From contig CM070520.1 in assembly GCA_036346375.1 (NCBI GenBank), positions 13,837,791 to 13,901,790 on the forward strand: DNA of 64,000 nt, written 5' to 3'. Both the position numbers and the translations under genes were made by a program. The notes beneath the pieces are model-generated. The model was not told the origin of the DNA. It did not search any database and worked only from the letters and a program-made list of their open reading frames with translations. The DNA comes from Guadua angustifolia. Its lineage: Eukaryota; Streptophyta; Magnoliopsida; Poales; Poaceae. Shown here piece after piece: positions 1 through 11,879 of the stretch. How positions within the stretch are numbered: the first letter of the stretch is position 1; each line of letters begins with the position of its first letter.

Positions 1-405
1 TTCCAACACAAACAGCAGCTCTCTCGCTAGCTACGCACGTCTTATGAGGATTTGATGACTCGCCGCCACCACCCCCTCCATCGGAGGCGATGGGCACGCG
101 CTTGACGACGAGGTCGGAGCCAGCGGGGATGAGCAGCGCGTCGTCGTCGAGGGCTGCGAGGCACAAAACGGGACTCAAATTGAAGGGGTCGGGCAGATTT
201 GGCGGCGGTTAGAGCCTTTAGGGGAGTATTAAGGGGCCTTACAGCGGTTTGAGTCGGCGTCGGAGATGAGGAGGTCGAAGTGGCGACGGAGGGCGGGCCG
301 AGGATGCGGGCTCGGAGGTCGCGGACGGAGACGGCGCCGGTGCCGGCGAGGTCGAGGGACTTGAAACGGGGGAGCTCCGGTAGCGGAAGCGCACGGCGAT
401 GGCTA
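1..405 (-). pseudogene. DWNN-domain protein (RBBP6/PQT3-like), N-terminal part, frameshifted, runs off the left edge
   Basis: Read on the minus strand, 405 to 243 encodes IAVRFRYRSS, then RFKSLDLAGTG and VSVRDLRARILG, then FDLLISDAD. A canonical intron follows (GTAAGG donor at 242, GCAG acceptor at 154, 89 nt). Exon 2, from 153, reads in the same phase as SLDDDALLIPAGSDLVVKRV, then a Gly run. This is the pattern of the DWNN domain, the ubiquitin-like fold at the N-terminus of RBBP6-type E3 ligases (in plants PARAQUAT TOLERANCE 3), which normally precedes a CCHC knuckle and a RING/U-box; those parts would lie left of the window. Two breaks are visible: one base missing in the C run (G run on plus) at 368-372 and one near 280-283. 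The expected start codon reads ATC. The correct phase across the intron argues for a real gene; the breaks may be assembly errors. Family call fairly sure, functional state not. Confidence 0.62.
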
Positions 406-483
406 CGGCGGCGAGGTGGGGGCCTCCGCCGTCGCGTCGCGTTCGACGACGTCGAGGTGGGAGACGACGTGGAGATAGAGTGA

Positions 484-1065
484 AAAATTTACAAAAACAA
501 ATTACAATAGCGGTAGTTATCCGCTACTCACACGTGGGCACGGTCTGACCGTAGGATCAAATATAGGCGGTCAAGATTCACGTTAACTAGTAGTTGAGTG
601 ATATTTGCGTACTAGGCCTCGGATTAGTTTGTATTAATCATTTAATCGCACGGTCACTTGCCCTGTCGGCTGTCGGGCCGGCCACTTTCCGCGTAAGACA
701 AGTATTTTCTGACGTGACTTCTAAATAAAAGCGAAGATTAAATTTATAAATATATACGTAAAAAAGTTAGATTGAAGAAAAAAAAGCTACGGCATAGACT
801 CTAGTTGAGGTTTAAAGTCAACTTCAGCTTCTGAAATAATAAAATACTAATAAACTTCTTAAATAGCTTAGTTTTCAAACAATTTTTTAATATAAACTAA
901 AGATATATATAACTGGTAAAAACTAAAAACTTAAAATTAGGTTAAACTTACTTCTACTACAGCTCGCTCAAACAGCCCGTAAACGGAATCCATAGTAGCA
1001 TTTTGCATCGAGACCCTTGTACTACGTAATCTACTCATCTACTCATTGCCACCTCCTCGTCCAAC
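484..1065. other. AT-rich intergenic stretch
   Basis: This is the upstream side of the DWNN-type gene, which is transcribed to the left. The sequence is AT-rich from about 720 on. I see no coding signal, no clear repeat and no convincing core promoter. It ends at the left end of the CCGAAATTTCGG-rich element. Confidence 0.5.
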
Positions 1066-2527
1066 CAGGGATCAAATTTTCGACGAATTTCGCCGAAATT
1101 TCGGATTTCAGACCCCCTGAGATTGTAGAAGCCGGGCAAATTCAAAAATTCAAAAAAAACTTGAAAATGCTACAGTAATTTCGGGAATTTCGGGTAATTT
1201 CGCCGAAATTTCGGGTTTGGAGTCTAGATTTTGAATTTTGAGCACCGGATTTGGTCCAATAACCTATTAGAAAGTGATCTTCCATGAAAATTTGATGAAA
1301 AACTATTTTTTTGAGATTTTTTAAAATTTGGGCAGAAACACTTTCAGATTTTTAAAAATTTTCAAAATCTTGATAATGATATGAAACATTTATGGTACCA
1401 TCCTTAGTAGTTTGAGATCATACAAAAAAATTTCAAAATAATTTAACATCATTTGTTATCTTTAAAAAATCAAAAACCGAATGGACATAATTGGGACAGT
1501 AAAGTTGTTAGATTTTTCTAAATTTTCTCGAGTGTGATCATTATCTAAAAATTTTATGACAGATTAACAATTTCCTCAGTACCATACTATAAAATTTTTT
1601 AAAAAAATTCAACTTTCTTTGTTTGCTCAATAAAATCTATGAATACAGTAAGCACTGAACTTAATTTATTGTATTATATTTCAAAAATCAAACAGAGAAA
1701 GAACACCAATGGTATTGTACCTTCTACAAATTTTATAAATTCGCTGGAGCGTGATCATGATTCAAAATTTTTATGAGATATTAACCATTTCCTTCTCACC
1801 CTTATGTAAAATTTTTAAAAAATTTAAACCTTTCTTATTGCTAAAGTAAATCTATTATTGATCATCGGCCTTTTAACAGGATAGTAGCAATTGTTGGAAT
1901 TTTAAAAATTCATGACACCTGATTATCATATGAAAATTTTATGAGAATATTATGGATGTGTCAGGACCATCCAGAAAAATTTTCAACATTTTATAACCTC
2001 GTTTGTTCTAATTTTCATTCGGATGAAACTTGCCGTCAAATACTTTACCAAGACAAGATCTGAATGTTTGAATTTTTAAAAATTTCTCACATCTGATCAT
2101 CATCTGAAATTTTTATAAAAATATCATAAATATGTCAGGAATCTCCACAAAAAATTTCTAACGTCGTTTGTACTATTTTTCATCCGGTTCAAACATGTCG
2201 ATCAACGTTTCATCGGGACAGTACTAATGTTTGAATTTTTTAAAAAACTACAGAACTGATAATCTCCTGAAAATTTTATGAGAACATCTCTGATGTGTCA
2301 GGAACCTACAAAAAAATTTCAAAATTTTTCGACATCATTTGAACCAATTTCTGGTCAGTGCAATTTGGCCGAAATTTCGGTTAATTTCGGCGAAATTTCG
2401 GTTCAAAACAAATCGGATTTGAATTTTGCTTTTTGAATTTTGAATGTCCTCCGTCTGAAATTTCGAAATTTCGGACGAAATTTCGGATTTCGGATTGTTC
2501 CGAATTTTCTACCAAAACGAAGATTGG
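1066..2527. mobile_element. Non-autonomous hAT-like element, copy A (CCGAAATTTCGG subterminal repeats)
   Basis: The stretch opens with CAGGGATCAAATTTTCG and closes with a degraded inverted counterpart near 2,511-2,527 (ACCAAAACGAAGATTGG). Palindromic CCGAAATTTCGG-type motifs cluster at both ends (1,085-1,215 and 2,365-2,490), as transposase-binding subterminal repeats do in hAT elements. The core is AT-rich and non-coding. A second, clearly homologous copy in the same orientation lies at 39,643-41,053, sharing for example the block about a ggtaccatccttagtag motif near 1,395. The CAGGG...-type terminus suggests the Ac/hAT superfamily, but I cannot demonstrate an 8-bp target duplication. The element abuts the GC-rich putative first exon at about 2,536. 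Confidence 0.5.
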
Positions 2528-2535
2528 CAACGGCG

Positions 2536-4935
2536 GAGCTCCGGCGGCGGCGTAGCCATCGCTGTCGTCGCCTCATCCGAATCACGCCTCCCTCCGCCCT
2601 ATGCCGTGCCGCCTGGGCTGTCCATCCAAGGTAATGCGGCCTCCTCCCATTTCCACCTCCGTCACCCAGAGAAGAAGTAAAGAACCCCTAATAAAGATGG
2701 ATTGATGGATATGGCTTTGCAATCGTCATGCTTTTCTACGAATTGGGCTCTAGATGTTCTATGATTAGCGTGATGTTCTCAAATTTTTGTGCGACTCCAG
2801 TGAGGTTCTTTAGGAGAATGCAGTGAGACAAGAGACTATTTTAGACTAAAATAGGAGAAGAGAATTGATGAGAGATTAGATTACCGTTTTACAGATCATC
2901 CCAAAATTTGGTGTATTGTGTGCTCTTGCATCTTGGCTTGTTTGATTGCCTAATTGCCTGAATAATATGCCTGCTAGCAAGCCAGTTACTGTTGTTGCAA
3001 ATGTGTTCCCTTGTAGCAACAAATTAAATCCAGCTTCAATCATCCCAAATAACCTTATGTTTGGGCATGCAGGATTATTTTGAATATGAGGTATCAGTGG
3101 CGTCGTTGATTGTTTGCATGACATCTATTTCAGAAACTATTTGGACTAGCATTAGGCTACTTTAGTTTAGACATATATTCTGATCCTGTATTCCTGTCTG
3201 ATTCCATCTGTAGACCTTGGTGGCTGCATAAGCTCCACAAGTTTTGAATGATTGCGCCTTTCAGTAGTCAAATCCGATGGTATGGCTTGTTTATTAATTG
3301 GGATGAGTGACTGCTCATGTACTGAGACCATATTTGTTTTCTTTTCAATCAGGGATTTTCTACTGTATCTACCAGCAAAAACTGTTACTGCAGTGACCCT
3401 ACTCACCTCGATAAGTAGCAGCATTAAAAACTAAATTAGTGAATGCTAATAGTATTGTACTGGCGTCTACACATGTACTGTAGTTTATATATATCAAATT
3501 TTACTTTTCTGAGTTGCAACATTGAAACAAACTAATGATTCAGAGATGCGACGTATTAATTCTGATGTCTTCTTTATTGGCTGATATTTGAGATCCAATA
3601 CTTAGGAAGCCAACCTGTACACAATCAATATTCAATTTTTGGAAACAGATGACCGAAACTCAACCTCTGCAGCATTTTGTGCTGCATGCTTGCCTTTTGG
3701 ATAAATCAGTTTACTGCTGCTAGCTTTGCTGTTGAACAGATGAGTCTACTTCACATTGTTGATCATTAAAGAACAAGACTAATGACCAACTGCAACCACA
3801 TAGTAGTAGCAGCCGCAGAAGCTAGCAATTTGGCGCAATATTCTCATAAAAAATAATGTAGAACTGCCAGTATTAGAGAATGACGCCAACAAAAGGTCAG
3901 GATATTGCATATCCAATTCCTTCCTGTAAGAATGTCATAACCAAAGTCCTCTATTTTTACATCATTTATTCATTTCTTCATGTAGCTAGGCAAGTGTCCT
4001 CTCAATTGTGGTCCGTTTTCCTTGCGTTTGTTGTATAGTAGATCATTCCTTTTCGTGAACATGTTTGTTTTGGGTTTATCTTTGTCGTGAAAAGCAATAA
4101 ATGCGTTGTATCATTCAATCATATTTGTACTGGTATCATGTCCTGATGGTCCCGTCTGTGAAATAGCTGAAATTTTCAGAGTACTGCATTTAGTACGGGT
4201 AACAGAACCTGCCAGTACTGGCACTGGATCTGATACACAGGTTTACTCCTGGGGTTTTTATTCTGAATGTACTGGAGTTCTTAATTACTAGTATGCTGTT
4301 GCTAATATGCATCAAATTTACTCGTATGGATTCACTTGAGCCTCTGCTCTTTCAGGCAGTCATTTTTCTGCAATAACTCAAGATGTAGAGGGATTCCTTG
4401 GACTGGAGGACAATATTTTCCTCACCATTCATCAAGTTGAAACCCTTTGCAAGTATTGCAATGCAGAGGCGTAGGATGGCCATATCCTCTGATAGATTTG
4501 ATGTCAGTGATGAAGCAAAGAGAAAGATTGTAGAAAACATCAAGGCGACTTGGTCAAGAACTAGTTAGAATCACAGGAGGGCATCCAGGTGGGCATCCCT
4601 ACTTCTGCTGGCCTATGTATAGTATGGGCATGTTGTCACTGTTACTCTTGCTGTGTAAAACGTGAGTGCCAGGAATCTAAAGAGCAGTGTAGAGGAAAAT
4701 TTGTCAGTGTTGGGAACAAAGACACTGAAGAATCAAGGGACGGGTTTGCTATCACGTGTGATTTCTTCGTACCCAACAAGAACTACTGATCCCTTGTGGT
4801 CTACCAGTGTATGTTTCACTAGTTGTACAGTTGTACTCCTGCACCCTTGAGACTACCAAAGATATAATCCGAATATCCTGGCTTCCATTTTGTTACTCAT
4901 TTCCTTTAATTTGATGCCACAGTTTTAATTCTTTA
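2536..4935 (+). other. Possible spliced transcription unit, function unknown
   Basis: A GC-rich block (2,520-2,632) ends in a good donor (CCAAG|GTAATG) and is followed by 1.7 kb of intron-like T-rich DNA. A good acceptor (CTGCTCTTTCAG) precedes 4,356. From there one frame reads GSHFSAITQDVEGFLGLED and on to CKYCNAEA before a stop. An overlapping frame from ATG 4,461 to the stop at 4,566-4,568 reads ISSDRFDVSDEAKRKIVENI, a charged helical segment of normal plant composition. Joining these two would need a 1-base shift near 4,465, like the shifts seen elsewhere in the window. I do not recognise the family. It could be a small gene, the 3' end of a decayed gene, or a non-coding RNA. A SINE-like insertion at 4,941 lies just downstream. 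Confidence 0.25.
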
Positions 4936-4940
4936 GAGCT

Positions 4941-5122
4941 CCAGGCGCATAGGTGGCGGTCTAGTCTTCGGATTGATTGTCACTAGTTTGTTTGTGTTCC
5001 TTTAGTTCATGTTTTGGTACGTGTGCTTCTTGTGAAAGCAGAAGGAAGAATTTTCACGACTTTCAGATCATCTTGATGTATTGCCTTGAAATTAATAAAA
5101 TCTTTCGTTATCAAAAAAAAAA
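4941..5122 (+). mobile_element. SINE-like retroposon, copy 1, with target-site duplication
   Basis: A 182-bp insertion is flanked by TCTTTAGAGCT at 4,930-4,940 and 5,123-5,133. It begins CTCCAGGCGCATAGGTGGCG and ends with GAAATTAATAAAATC followed by a short oligo(A). A second copy at 21,203-21,381 has a different target duplication but the same 5' start and the same tail. Two independent insertions with the same start suggest a defined short element rather than random 5' truncation of a LINE. I do not see a convincing tRNA-type A box plus B box at the 5' end, so calling it a SINE is an inference from size, fixed start, A-tail and target duplication. Confidence 0.7.
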
Positions 5123-5133
5123 TCTTTAGAGCT

Positions 5134-5935
5134 AGCGAAAATCTGATGTGCCAATCTCTTTCTACAAATATCCCCGTGCGCTCTGGTCACGAGGGAATAG
5201 CATCATGTTTTCTATCTTGCAAACTATATCACCATGCGTCATTCTCCAAAGGTACTTAACGTGATTGTAAAGCTTTATCATGCAGTAGATGGCGTTCTAG
5301 GTTATCATGCCAACTAAGAATGATGCTTGTCCTGATTGGTTAAGAAAAAAAAGGCAAAGGTTATCACAGCATCTGTGCTGATCCAATGTGTATTTGCTGC
5401 TGCACTACACTGACAGCCTAAGCTAACAAATCGCAGAGGTTCTGATGCTGTTGCTTTGGAAAAGGGCTTCTTTTTTTTGGCTAGTTTTGGATGGCAGCAG
5501 CAACTGGTAGCCCCATTTGTTGTAGTCTTTTAAAAAGGAGCAATCGCGCTTGCGTTTTGGGATTTTGGCTAAGACCGAGTTCCCCACAGAGAGAGATCAT
5601 AGATTCCCTCTTTTAGTGCTGCTGTTGCATCATGCATGCCCGGCCCCAGTAGTGGTAGCATGTTCTTTTATTTCTTTGGTGCCTTTTGTGGTCCTAACCT
5701 CGTTAGTTCACGGAAAATTAACAGCCAAACCACCATGTTTCTTCTTAACAGCAAACACACAACTGGTAAGACATCGTATGCGCTGTACATATGCGGGCGT
5801 TAAATTGTTGCCGGAGGTTCTGCCGTAATTGAATGTTTCCTTGTGAAATTCCAAACATGCCCTTAAGATTGGCAACATATCACATGCATGTAGCGCTAAA
5901 ATGTCTGTAGTACCGTTATTAACTAACAAAAGTCA
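5134..5935. other. Intergenic, nothing recognised
   Basis: The stretch is mixed composition with no long frame, no paired repeat and no recognised motif. The ORFs here are short, overlap on both strands and have no family resemblance. Confidence 0.45.
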
Positions 5936-6147
5936 CGAAAAATTTTGAAAAAAAATTGTAGATGTACTTCATAGATTACTCTACCTATGTATAAAATTGT
6001 AGGTTCAAATTCATTATATATCGAGAGTTACAAAAAGAAAATATTTTTCTTTTTTGTAACTCTCGATATATAATGAATTTGATCTTGAAATTTCATAGGT
6101 AGGGCAATCTATGAAGACATCTACAATTTTTTTCAGAATCTTTATTG
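5936..6147. mobile_element. Foldback MITE (long imperfect palindrome)
   Basis: Two arms of roughly 100 bp are near-perfect inverted copies around a centre at about 6,043. TAGATGTACTTCATAGATTA with CTACCTATG on the left pairs with CATAGGTAGGGCAATCTATG on the right, and ATTATATATCGAGAGTTAC pairs with GTAACTCTCGATATATAAT. There is almost no loop. This is the architecture of foldback MITEs. Transcribed across, it would make a long hairpin. A structurally similar foldback with different ends is at 57,060-57,309. Confidence 0.75.
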
Positions 6148-7345
6148 TTAATGTTAATGTGCACACTGAAAGGCTGTGCTACATTATAGGATACGTCATA
6201 CTAAGATTTGCTAAACATAGTTATCAGGAAAAATTATTGCATGGACTGCATGTACTATGTAGTGTTCATGGAGAATATGATGGAATGTCTGTATCCTAGG
6301 CTCCATCTTAGGCATGACATGACCATTAGTACTCTTCTCTTCACATCATTTTCAAAACAGCTAAGAGTTTAGGTCTGCTTCTTGCAAGAAGATAAAAGGA
6401 CGAACTTGAAAGGTGCACAAGGATGGAATCACCTGAAAATAGAATTACAAATGTGAATAAATAAGGAAAAATGTTGGAACAAGCACCTTTTTTTTTTTTG
6501 TTCTTGTTAGTATAGAACTGGTGAATCCTTCTTCTTTTTCCCTCAAGAAGCTTATTTTATTATATGTATAAAGCATGACTGATTTATGAAGAAAAAACAA
6601 TACGTATGCCTGATGTCTATGCACTCCCAATAAACAATTTTGGTAATTGTTACAATGTCATACCAAAAGATGAAAATGATTAACCACAAACAAGGCCAGT
6701 TCAGATTAATTAGATGAATAGACTAAAATATCTAAGTCCGATTACACCCACCTGCATGCAAATCTAATATCAGAAAAACTTTCAAAGAAGGTTCCTGTTT
6801 AATTTGGGTCCATTGTTTCTCTTTAACACATAATGGAGTGTATTAAATTGGAAAAGGACTCTCATGCTCATGCACTCTAGGGAGTAGGGACAAGCATCCT
6901 TGGGGGATACTTTTAAGGAAAAGAAAAAGGAGAACCCTTTCTCTAGATGTTTAGATGAAAATGGATACTTCCAATGCTCAAAAGCTCATTGCAGTAATCA
7001 GTGGTCATGCCAAACAATAAACCTCTAGCAATTATTTTTACCAAATCCAACAGCCCCACGTACCTACTACAGATCATAACATAATTGCGGATGATGTATC
7101 AGATTTCAGTGCAGTGGAGCCAGTGAACTGATAAGAGTATCAGATCTGCTGGAACACCACTTAATCCTCCACAAGTTTCAGTGGTGGCATTAACTAGTGC
7201 ATATAAAACATTTGCTACCCACACATATTATAAGACTGAAGGACTGGAAATGGCAATGGATGATCACAAATCAAATTTTACCCCCAAAGAACCAAGCCAA
7301 AGCCTCACTAGGTCAAATATGCGCAGAATAACAAATTTTTAGAGA
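6148..7345. other. Intergenic, AT-rich, nothing recognised
   Basis: Includes a poly(T) run near 6,488-6,499. There is no coding signal and no repeat structure I can support. The composition is that of grass intergenic or intronic DNA. Confidence 0.4.
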
Positions 7346-8174
7346 AAATCAGCTCAGGGCAGCACTATCGCTCTTAAATGGCCGATAGTACTAGGATAAA
7401 CAGTAACCCCTGTACTAGGGGGTATTGTACCGGCAGTGCGGATTGAACAACAAAAAATAAGGTGATGAACAGTAATTTTAGCATGAGTTCAAATCCAAAA
7501 AATGATGTAACTTTTGATTGGATGATCCAAAACTCGAGAAATTTTGTATAAACCTTCCTAAGGATGTTAGAAACCTATTCTAATCTTCAATCAAAAGGAT
7601 TGAAGTCAAAGTTCTGAACTTTTTTTAATAATACCAAAAGCTACACCAAAACCGGGTCAAAATCCAAATTTTCACATTGAGCTTACTCGTGAGGATTTAA
7701 TGATCAAGATGATCCGAGATGACCTCTCACATGTCCCAAGAAGCAAGAACACCAAAGAGATTGTCCCCAAATGTGCAAGATCAAGATATATCTCAAATCC
7801 TTCCTTCTTAAGCAAAAACCGATTTCTTAAGAAATCTCTTGATGATCATGTGAGAGTTTGCCTAAATAATTAGGATATGATCTACAGAGGATTTATCCAT
7901 CAAGTATTCATCCTTGGCAACACAAGATCATAAGAAAAAGAAACCAATAAGAAAGATCAAGAATCAAGGAGGAAGATCAAAGACCAAAAGCCAAATCTTA
8001 TGCATGAATTTGATATTTATTTCAGAGCAAGATAAATAATTACAAAGCCTCTCCTTCTAAGTGCAAAGCTCTCAAGGAGCACTTATACACACAAGAAAAC
8101 CAAAATCTCGTGGAAACTCTAAACCTCCTAACGTCTTAGTCTAAGATTTGAGGCCTCTCCTCCCCCCTACATCT

Positions 8175-8183
8175 CCTTATATA
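8175..8183 (-). promoter_or_regulatory. TATA box inside the LTR-like fragment, next to telomere-like repeats
   Basis: The minus strand reads TATATAAGG. Immediately upstream (plus 8,189-8,206) are two tandem CCCTAAA-like units, TTTAGGGTTAGGG on the minus strand, a telo-box-like motif that occurs in some plant promoters. Core-promoter function is inferred from the TATA motif and position only. Confidence 0.4.
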
Positions 8184-8949
8184 GTGGAAAAACCCTAACC
8201 CTAAACCTGGACACTAGAGTAGATATCATCCATTTCTTACATAGGCTAACCCAAACCCAACACCCTCAACAGGTTTTTTACTCACACAAGCACACTTTTC
8301 AAAGCAGGCAATACATCGACGCCAAATTCACTCCGCCAGCCCGAATTTATGTCAAAACCCACTTTGGCATGGCCTAAACCACTTAGGCCACCGTCGCGGT
8401 TTTCTAAACCACCTCAACCGCCGGTATTGGACAAATTATCAATTTGCCCCAATCACCGGTCTTCTTTCTCTTTGAAACATCATGATGCTTCGTACTTTCC
8501 ACGTGGCCACAATGACTTGCCATCGAGCCATTCAGACTCCCCCGAACCATCCTCGCTTGCAAACGGGCCCAAGTCACTTGACCACCACGTGTATTTTTCT
8601 GCTTCACCATGGCAGCATCGGCTTCCTTAACTGTTCTAAGCCTCAACTCATCCCTAAGCCTAGTCCTGATCTATGCCATTGCCCGCCATGTCCTTCATCA
8701 ATGCTTCATGCTTAGGTTCATTGTCTTCTCGACTTGCAACCACTTTCCGGCCTCAGTCATCTTCCGGTATCCCTTAACCACTATGGACCTCAACTCTCCT
8801 ACCATAGTCCCGATCTCGCCTTTGCCTCACCATGACTTAGCCCCGAATTCCTACAACCACACAAATAAGAAACACATTATATAGCACTGTACACAAAGAT
8901 ATGTATTAATCAAAACATAATACAAATATTAAGCTCAAATTCATAGTAA

Positions 8950-9290
8950 AGTTGACAGTACCGCCTCCTGGAGCCGGTAGTACCGCAGGACCAGTACTAC
9001 CGCTCCTAGTTGGCTGGTAGTACCGCTTGTCCTTGAACCCTCAAGAGTACCCTATCTAGAAAATAACTAACACGCCTTTGGGCTAGTAGTGCCGCTCCCG
9101 ACACTACCACTCCTAACACGCTGGTAGCGCCGTTGTGCAAAAACCTAGAGGAACACCTCTCTGGAAAAAGACTACCGCACCCATCCTGGTAGCTTTGCAG
9201 GGCCGGCACTATTGCCATCCTAGGCCGGTAGTGCCGCCTAGCCAGCACTACTACCACTACAAGGCTAGTAGTGCCATCCAACATTGACAA
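8950..9290. repeat. GGTAGTACCGC-type short palindromic repeats
   Basis: At least eight variants of GGTAGTACCGC or its complement are scattered over 340 bp, alternating orientation, with spacers of 15-60 bp. A smaller cluster of the same kind is at 45,612-45,756. The spacers are not unique unit-length sequences and the repeats are degenerate, so this is not a CRISPR array. It fits the subterminal or LTR repeat fields of grass transposons. Confidence 0.55.
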
Positions 9291-9300
9291 CGCACCTCAA

Positions 9301-11840
9301 ATTGCTTCAAGTTTAAAATAGAATTCAAAACAAACTAAAACTTGAACACCACATACTCAAGCATGATCAATAACTCATCACCCACAAGAATAAACCTCTA
9401 CATGGTATTTCAAAGACTCATCTTTTTTTTTTTTGAGTAAGTTGTAGGGCTTGACTTCATTGTGTTCAAGCAACCCTTCTCTGTGCATTTTACAGTTTTG
9501 GCAAGGATTACATGTGAATCACCTGCTTTATTTATCTGCTGATTGAAATACTTGTACCACAGTGAAACTAACTTTGATAAAGCTGAAGAAGTAGCCATCC
9601 CTTTGGAAGGACAAACGAAGTACAAACAAAGTGTAAATTATGTGCAAGTTGCTCATCTGACAATCATAGCAATCAGTTGGGCACAGCCAACAGCCAAGCC
9701 AAGATCTTAAGGTGAATAAAGGATCTGTCTAGGAGTCTGAACTTGAGTTCGATTCTCTATCGAAGATTTGGAGGTTCTCAACTCATGCAAAATAACTACT
9801 CCATCTTTTGTTTTTGAAGTAAAAAAATTACTCCATCTCAGTATAACCCAAAAGAAAAAAGAAAAAAACAAAGGGACTATAATTATATCAGTGATCCTGT
9901 AATGCAAACACCAACATGAAGAATCCTATGATGATCTTCAGCTGAGCACTAATTTTGAAGTACAGAAGGGAATCTATCAAAACTTTAATAATGCATGTAG
10001 GTAGGGTACAGCCTCTTCTGATTATTCATGCAAGTCCTGGAGCAAACAATTGTTTACCTTACTAATCATGCAACACATAGTAGAACTGAATCTGCCCCAC
10101 ACTATCTCTGGCAAGGCCACATGGTTGCCCTCCAAATTCGGAACCTTTTGTAAGACTGTGTTACTGTCAATAAAAGACAGTTTCTACATCTTCACTACAA
10201 TAATTGAAAAATAGCGGCATGGTATCTGAGTGTACAGTATACAGTGTTCATCCGCAATTCCTGTTTTACCAACCATGACTGTATCTGAAGTTTTGCAAAA
10301 TTCAATCGATATTTGATATTATTTGTTGTTCTGTTTCCCATGATCTCCTAAACAATGATCGTTAAGAGCCATAAAACTAAATAGGAGCTAGGGCATTGAT
10401 ATAAAGATTTGTGAGTTCTTGATTTTGCCTAGTTTCAGTATTGTATCAGTAAAAGATGGGCAGAAACTGAGTTTTATTTACTACAAAAGTTTTGTTAGAG
10501 GAAATTTACTACAACAGCTAGGTTGCTTCATGTGCTAGCAGCCTACCAAGGATTAAAGGATATGGATGTCCTTAACCATTAAGCAAATCTTTTGTTAACC
10601 AAGCATCACAAGCAAGGCTACCCAGCCATGTGGATCTGTTGTGGACCCCCCCAAATTTGGCCAGTTCCCACAGCTGTGATCCCAAAACTGATGTGTTTTG
10701 TGTGAGTGGATGTAGCTTGTCTGGACCCTACTAAGTGCTGTCTCTGAGTAATGACCATGGCATTCCTGCATTCTTATGTAGTTTGATGGAGAAAGAAAAC
10801 AAAAGATCCTCTAGATCTGGAGAGAGACTGGGAGAGGGATAAGCATTTGAAGAGGGCTACCAATCACAAGAAACAACCTCTCCTCTCCTGTGGGCCTCCC
10901 CAGCTTGTCAGGGGCACACTGTGCTTGGATAGTTCTGGTAATATTCTCTGGTGCTTTTGCTCTGCCATCTTGGCGGTTTCATTTTACAAGTAGTTCTTTG
11001 AGATGCTAAGATTAAGGATCAAGGCAACATGTGAAATTATCAATGCAGAAATTATTGGAAATATATGGTCATAACATTAGCATTGTCTTTTGTTGCTGGA
11101 AGAGCCTACTCCATAGTTCTTGAAGAGCTTCAGAACTTACCTAGCCAAATACACTTAGGAACACAAACATGTACACCCAAACTCAAGGATCAGCAAATGT
11201 TTTTAAAGTATTTGGTAATGGAAGTGCCCGCAGTTGGACATTTTGTCCCCTCCAGGGCGGATCTTTTGCGATGGTAAATCAGGCAGCCGCCCTAGCTTTG
11301 GCTGTAGGAGTTCCCTCTGTGTATGAAACATAGCCTAAATCATGTTGATGGCCCGATTTTGGCCAGACGCCAGAGCCCCACCCTACCTTGTTCAAAGTCA
11401 TGCATCTGCCGCCGTAGGTTTTCTTCAATTACCTACTTGGATATCTTCGATAGGGTGTCACATCCTTAATAATTTTATTTTGTGCATATTGCTCATTTTG
11501 CTGCAAGCCTCCTAATGATGAATGTGAACCTAGTAAATAGATTGGATTTGGGGTTTGGATTTTTAGCCTATTATCTAGATATAATCAATTAGTGAGTTCG
11601 AAAATGTTACATTTCCCATCCATTTTTTAGGAAAACAAGAGGAACGACTCCTGCCGTGATGTAATATTATACAGTGTTACTCGGACACCTGTGCTAAAAG
11701 ATTTTGGTGAATCGGATACCTCGAATCTGAGTTAGATTCTGACACCTATATCCGATTCTGAGTAGTATTTCTGTATCCTAAAAATTTTACTGAATCGGAC
11801 ACCCCAAATTTGAGCCGAATTTCAACTCCTGTGTCCATGT
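9301..11840. other. Intergenic, no supported gene
   Basis: Contains several short ORFs (for example plus 11,065-11,277, 70 codons; minus 9,410-9,625, 71 codons) with no family resemblance and no splice context that I trust. The stretch 10,650-10,940 is more GC-rich and purine-rich than its surroundings and could be promoter or UTR of an undetected transcript. Confidence 0.35.
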
Positions 11841-11879
11841 CCAAGTAAGTTCTAAGTTCGAAACTGGTAAGCAGGAGAG

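Larger units (their letters stand above)
7346..9300 (-). mobile_element. LTR-retrotransposon-like fragment, minus orientation
   Basis: Read on the minus strand, the stretch has a U3-like segment, a clear TATATAAGG core motif (plus 8,175-8,183), a transcribed-looking leader with short AG-rich blocks and an AATAAAT near plus 8,030. Its upstream end (plus 8,950-9,290) is a field of GGTAGTACCGC-type palindromes. There is no gag or pol. The overall layout is that of an LTR (U3, TATA, R, U5), either solo or a non-autonomous element. I could not find a partner LTR or target duplication, so the boundaries are approximate. The small ORFs between 8,349 and 8,884 overlap on both strands and are not credible genes. 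Confidence 0.35.

Noticed and set aside
280..483. 67-codon plus-strand ORF
   Set aside because: It is the antisense shadow of the DWNN-domain exon, with Arg-rich low-complexity composition.
8189..8206. Interstitial telomere repeat
   Set aside because: Only two CCCTAAA-like units; too short to indicate a telomere fusion or capture.
8950..9290. Possible CRISPR-like alternating repeats
   Set aside because: Repeats are degenerate, palindromic, unevenly spaced and in both orientations in a plant nuclear sequence; a transposon repeat field explains them.
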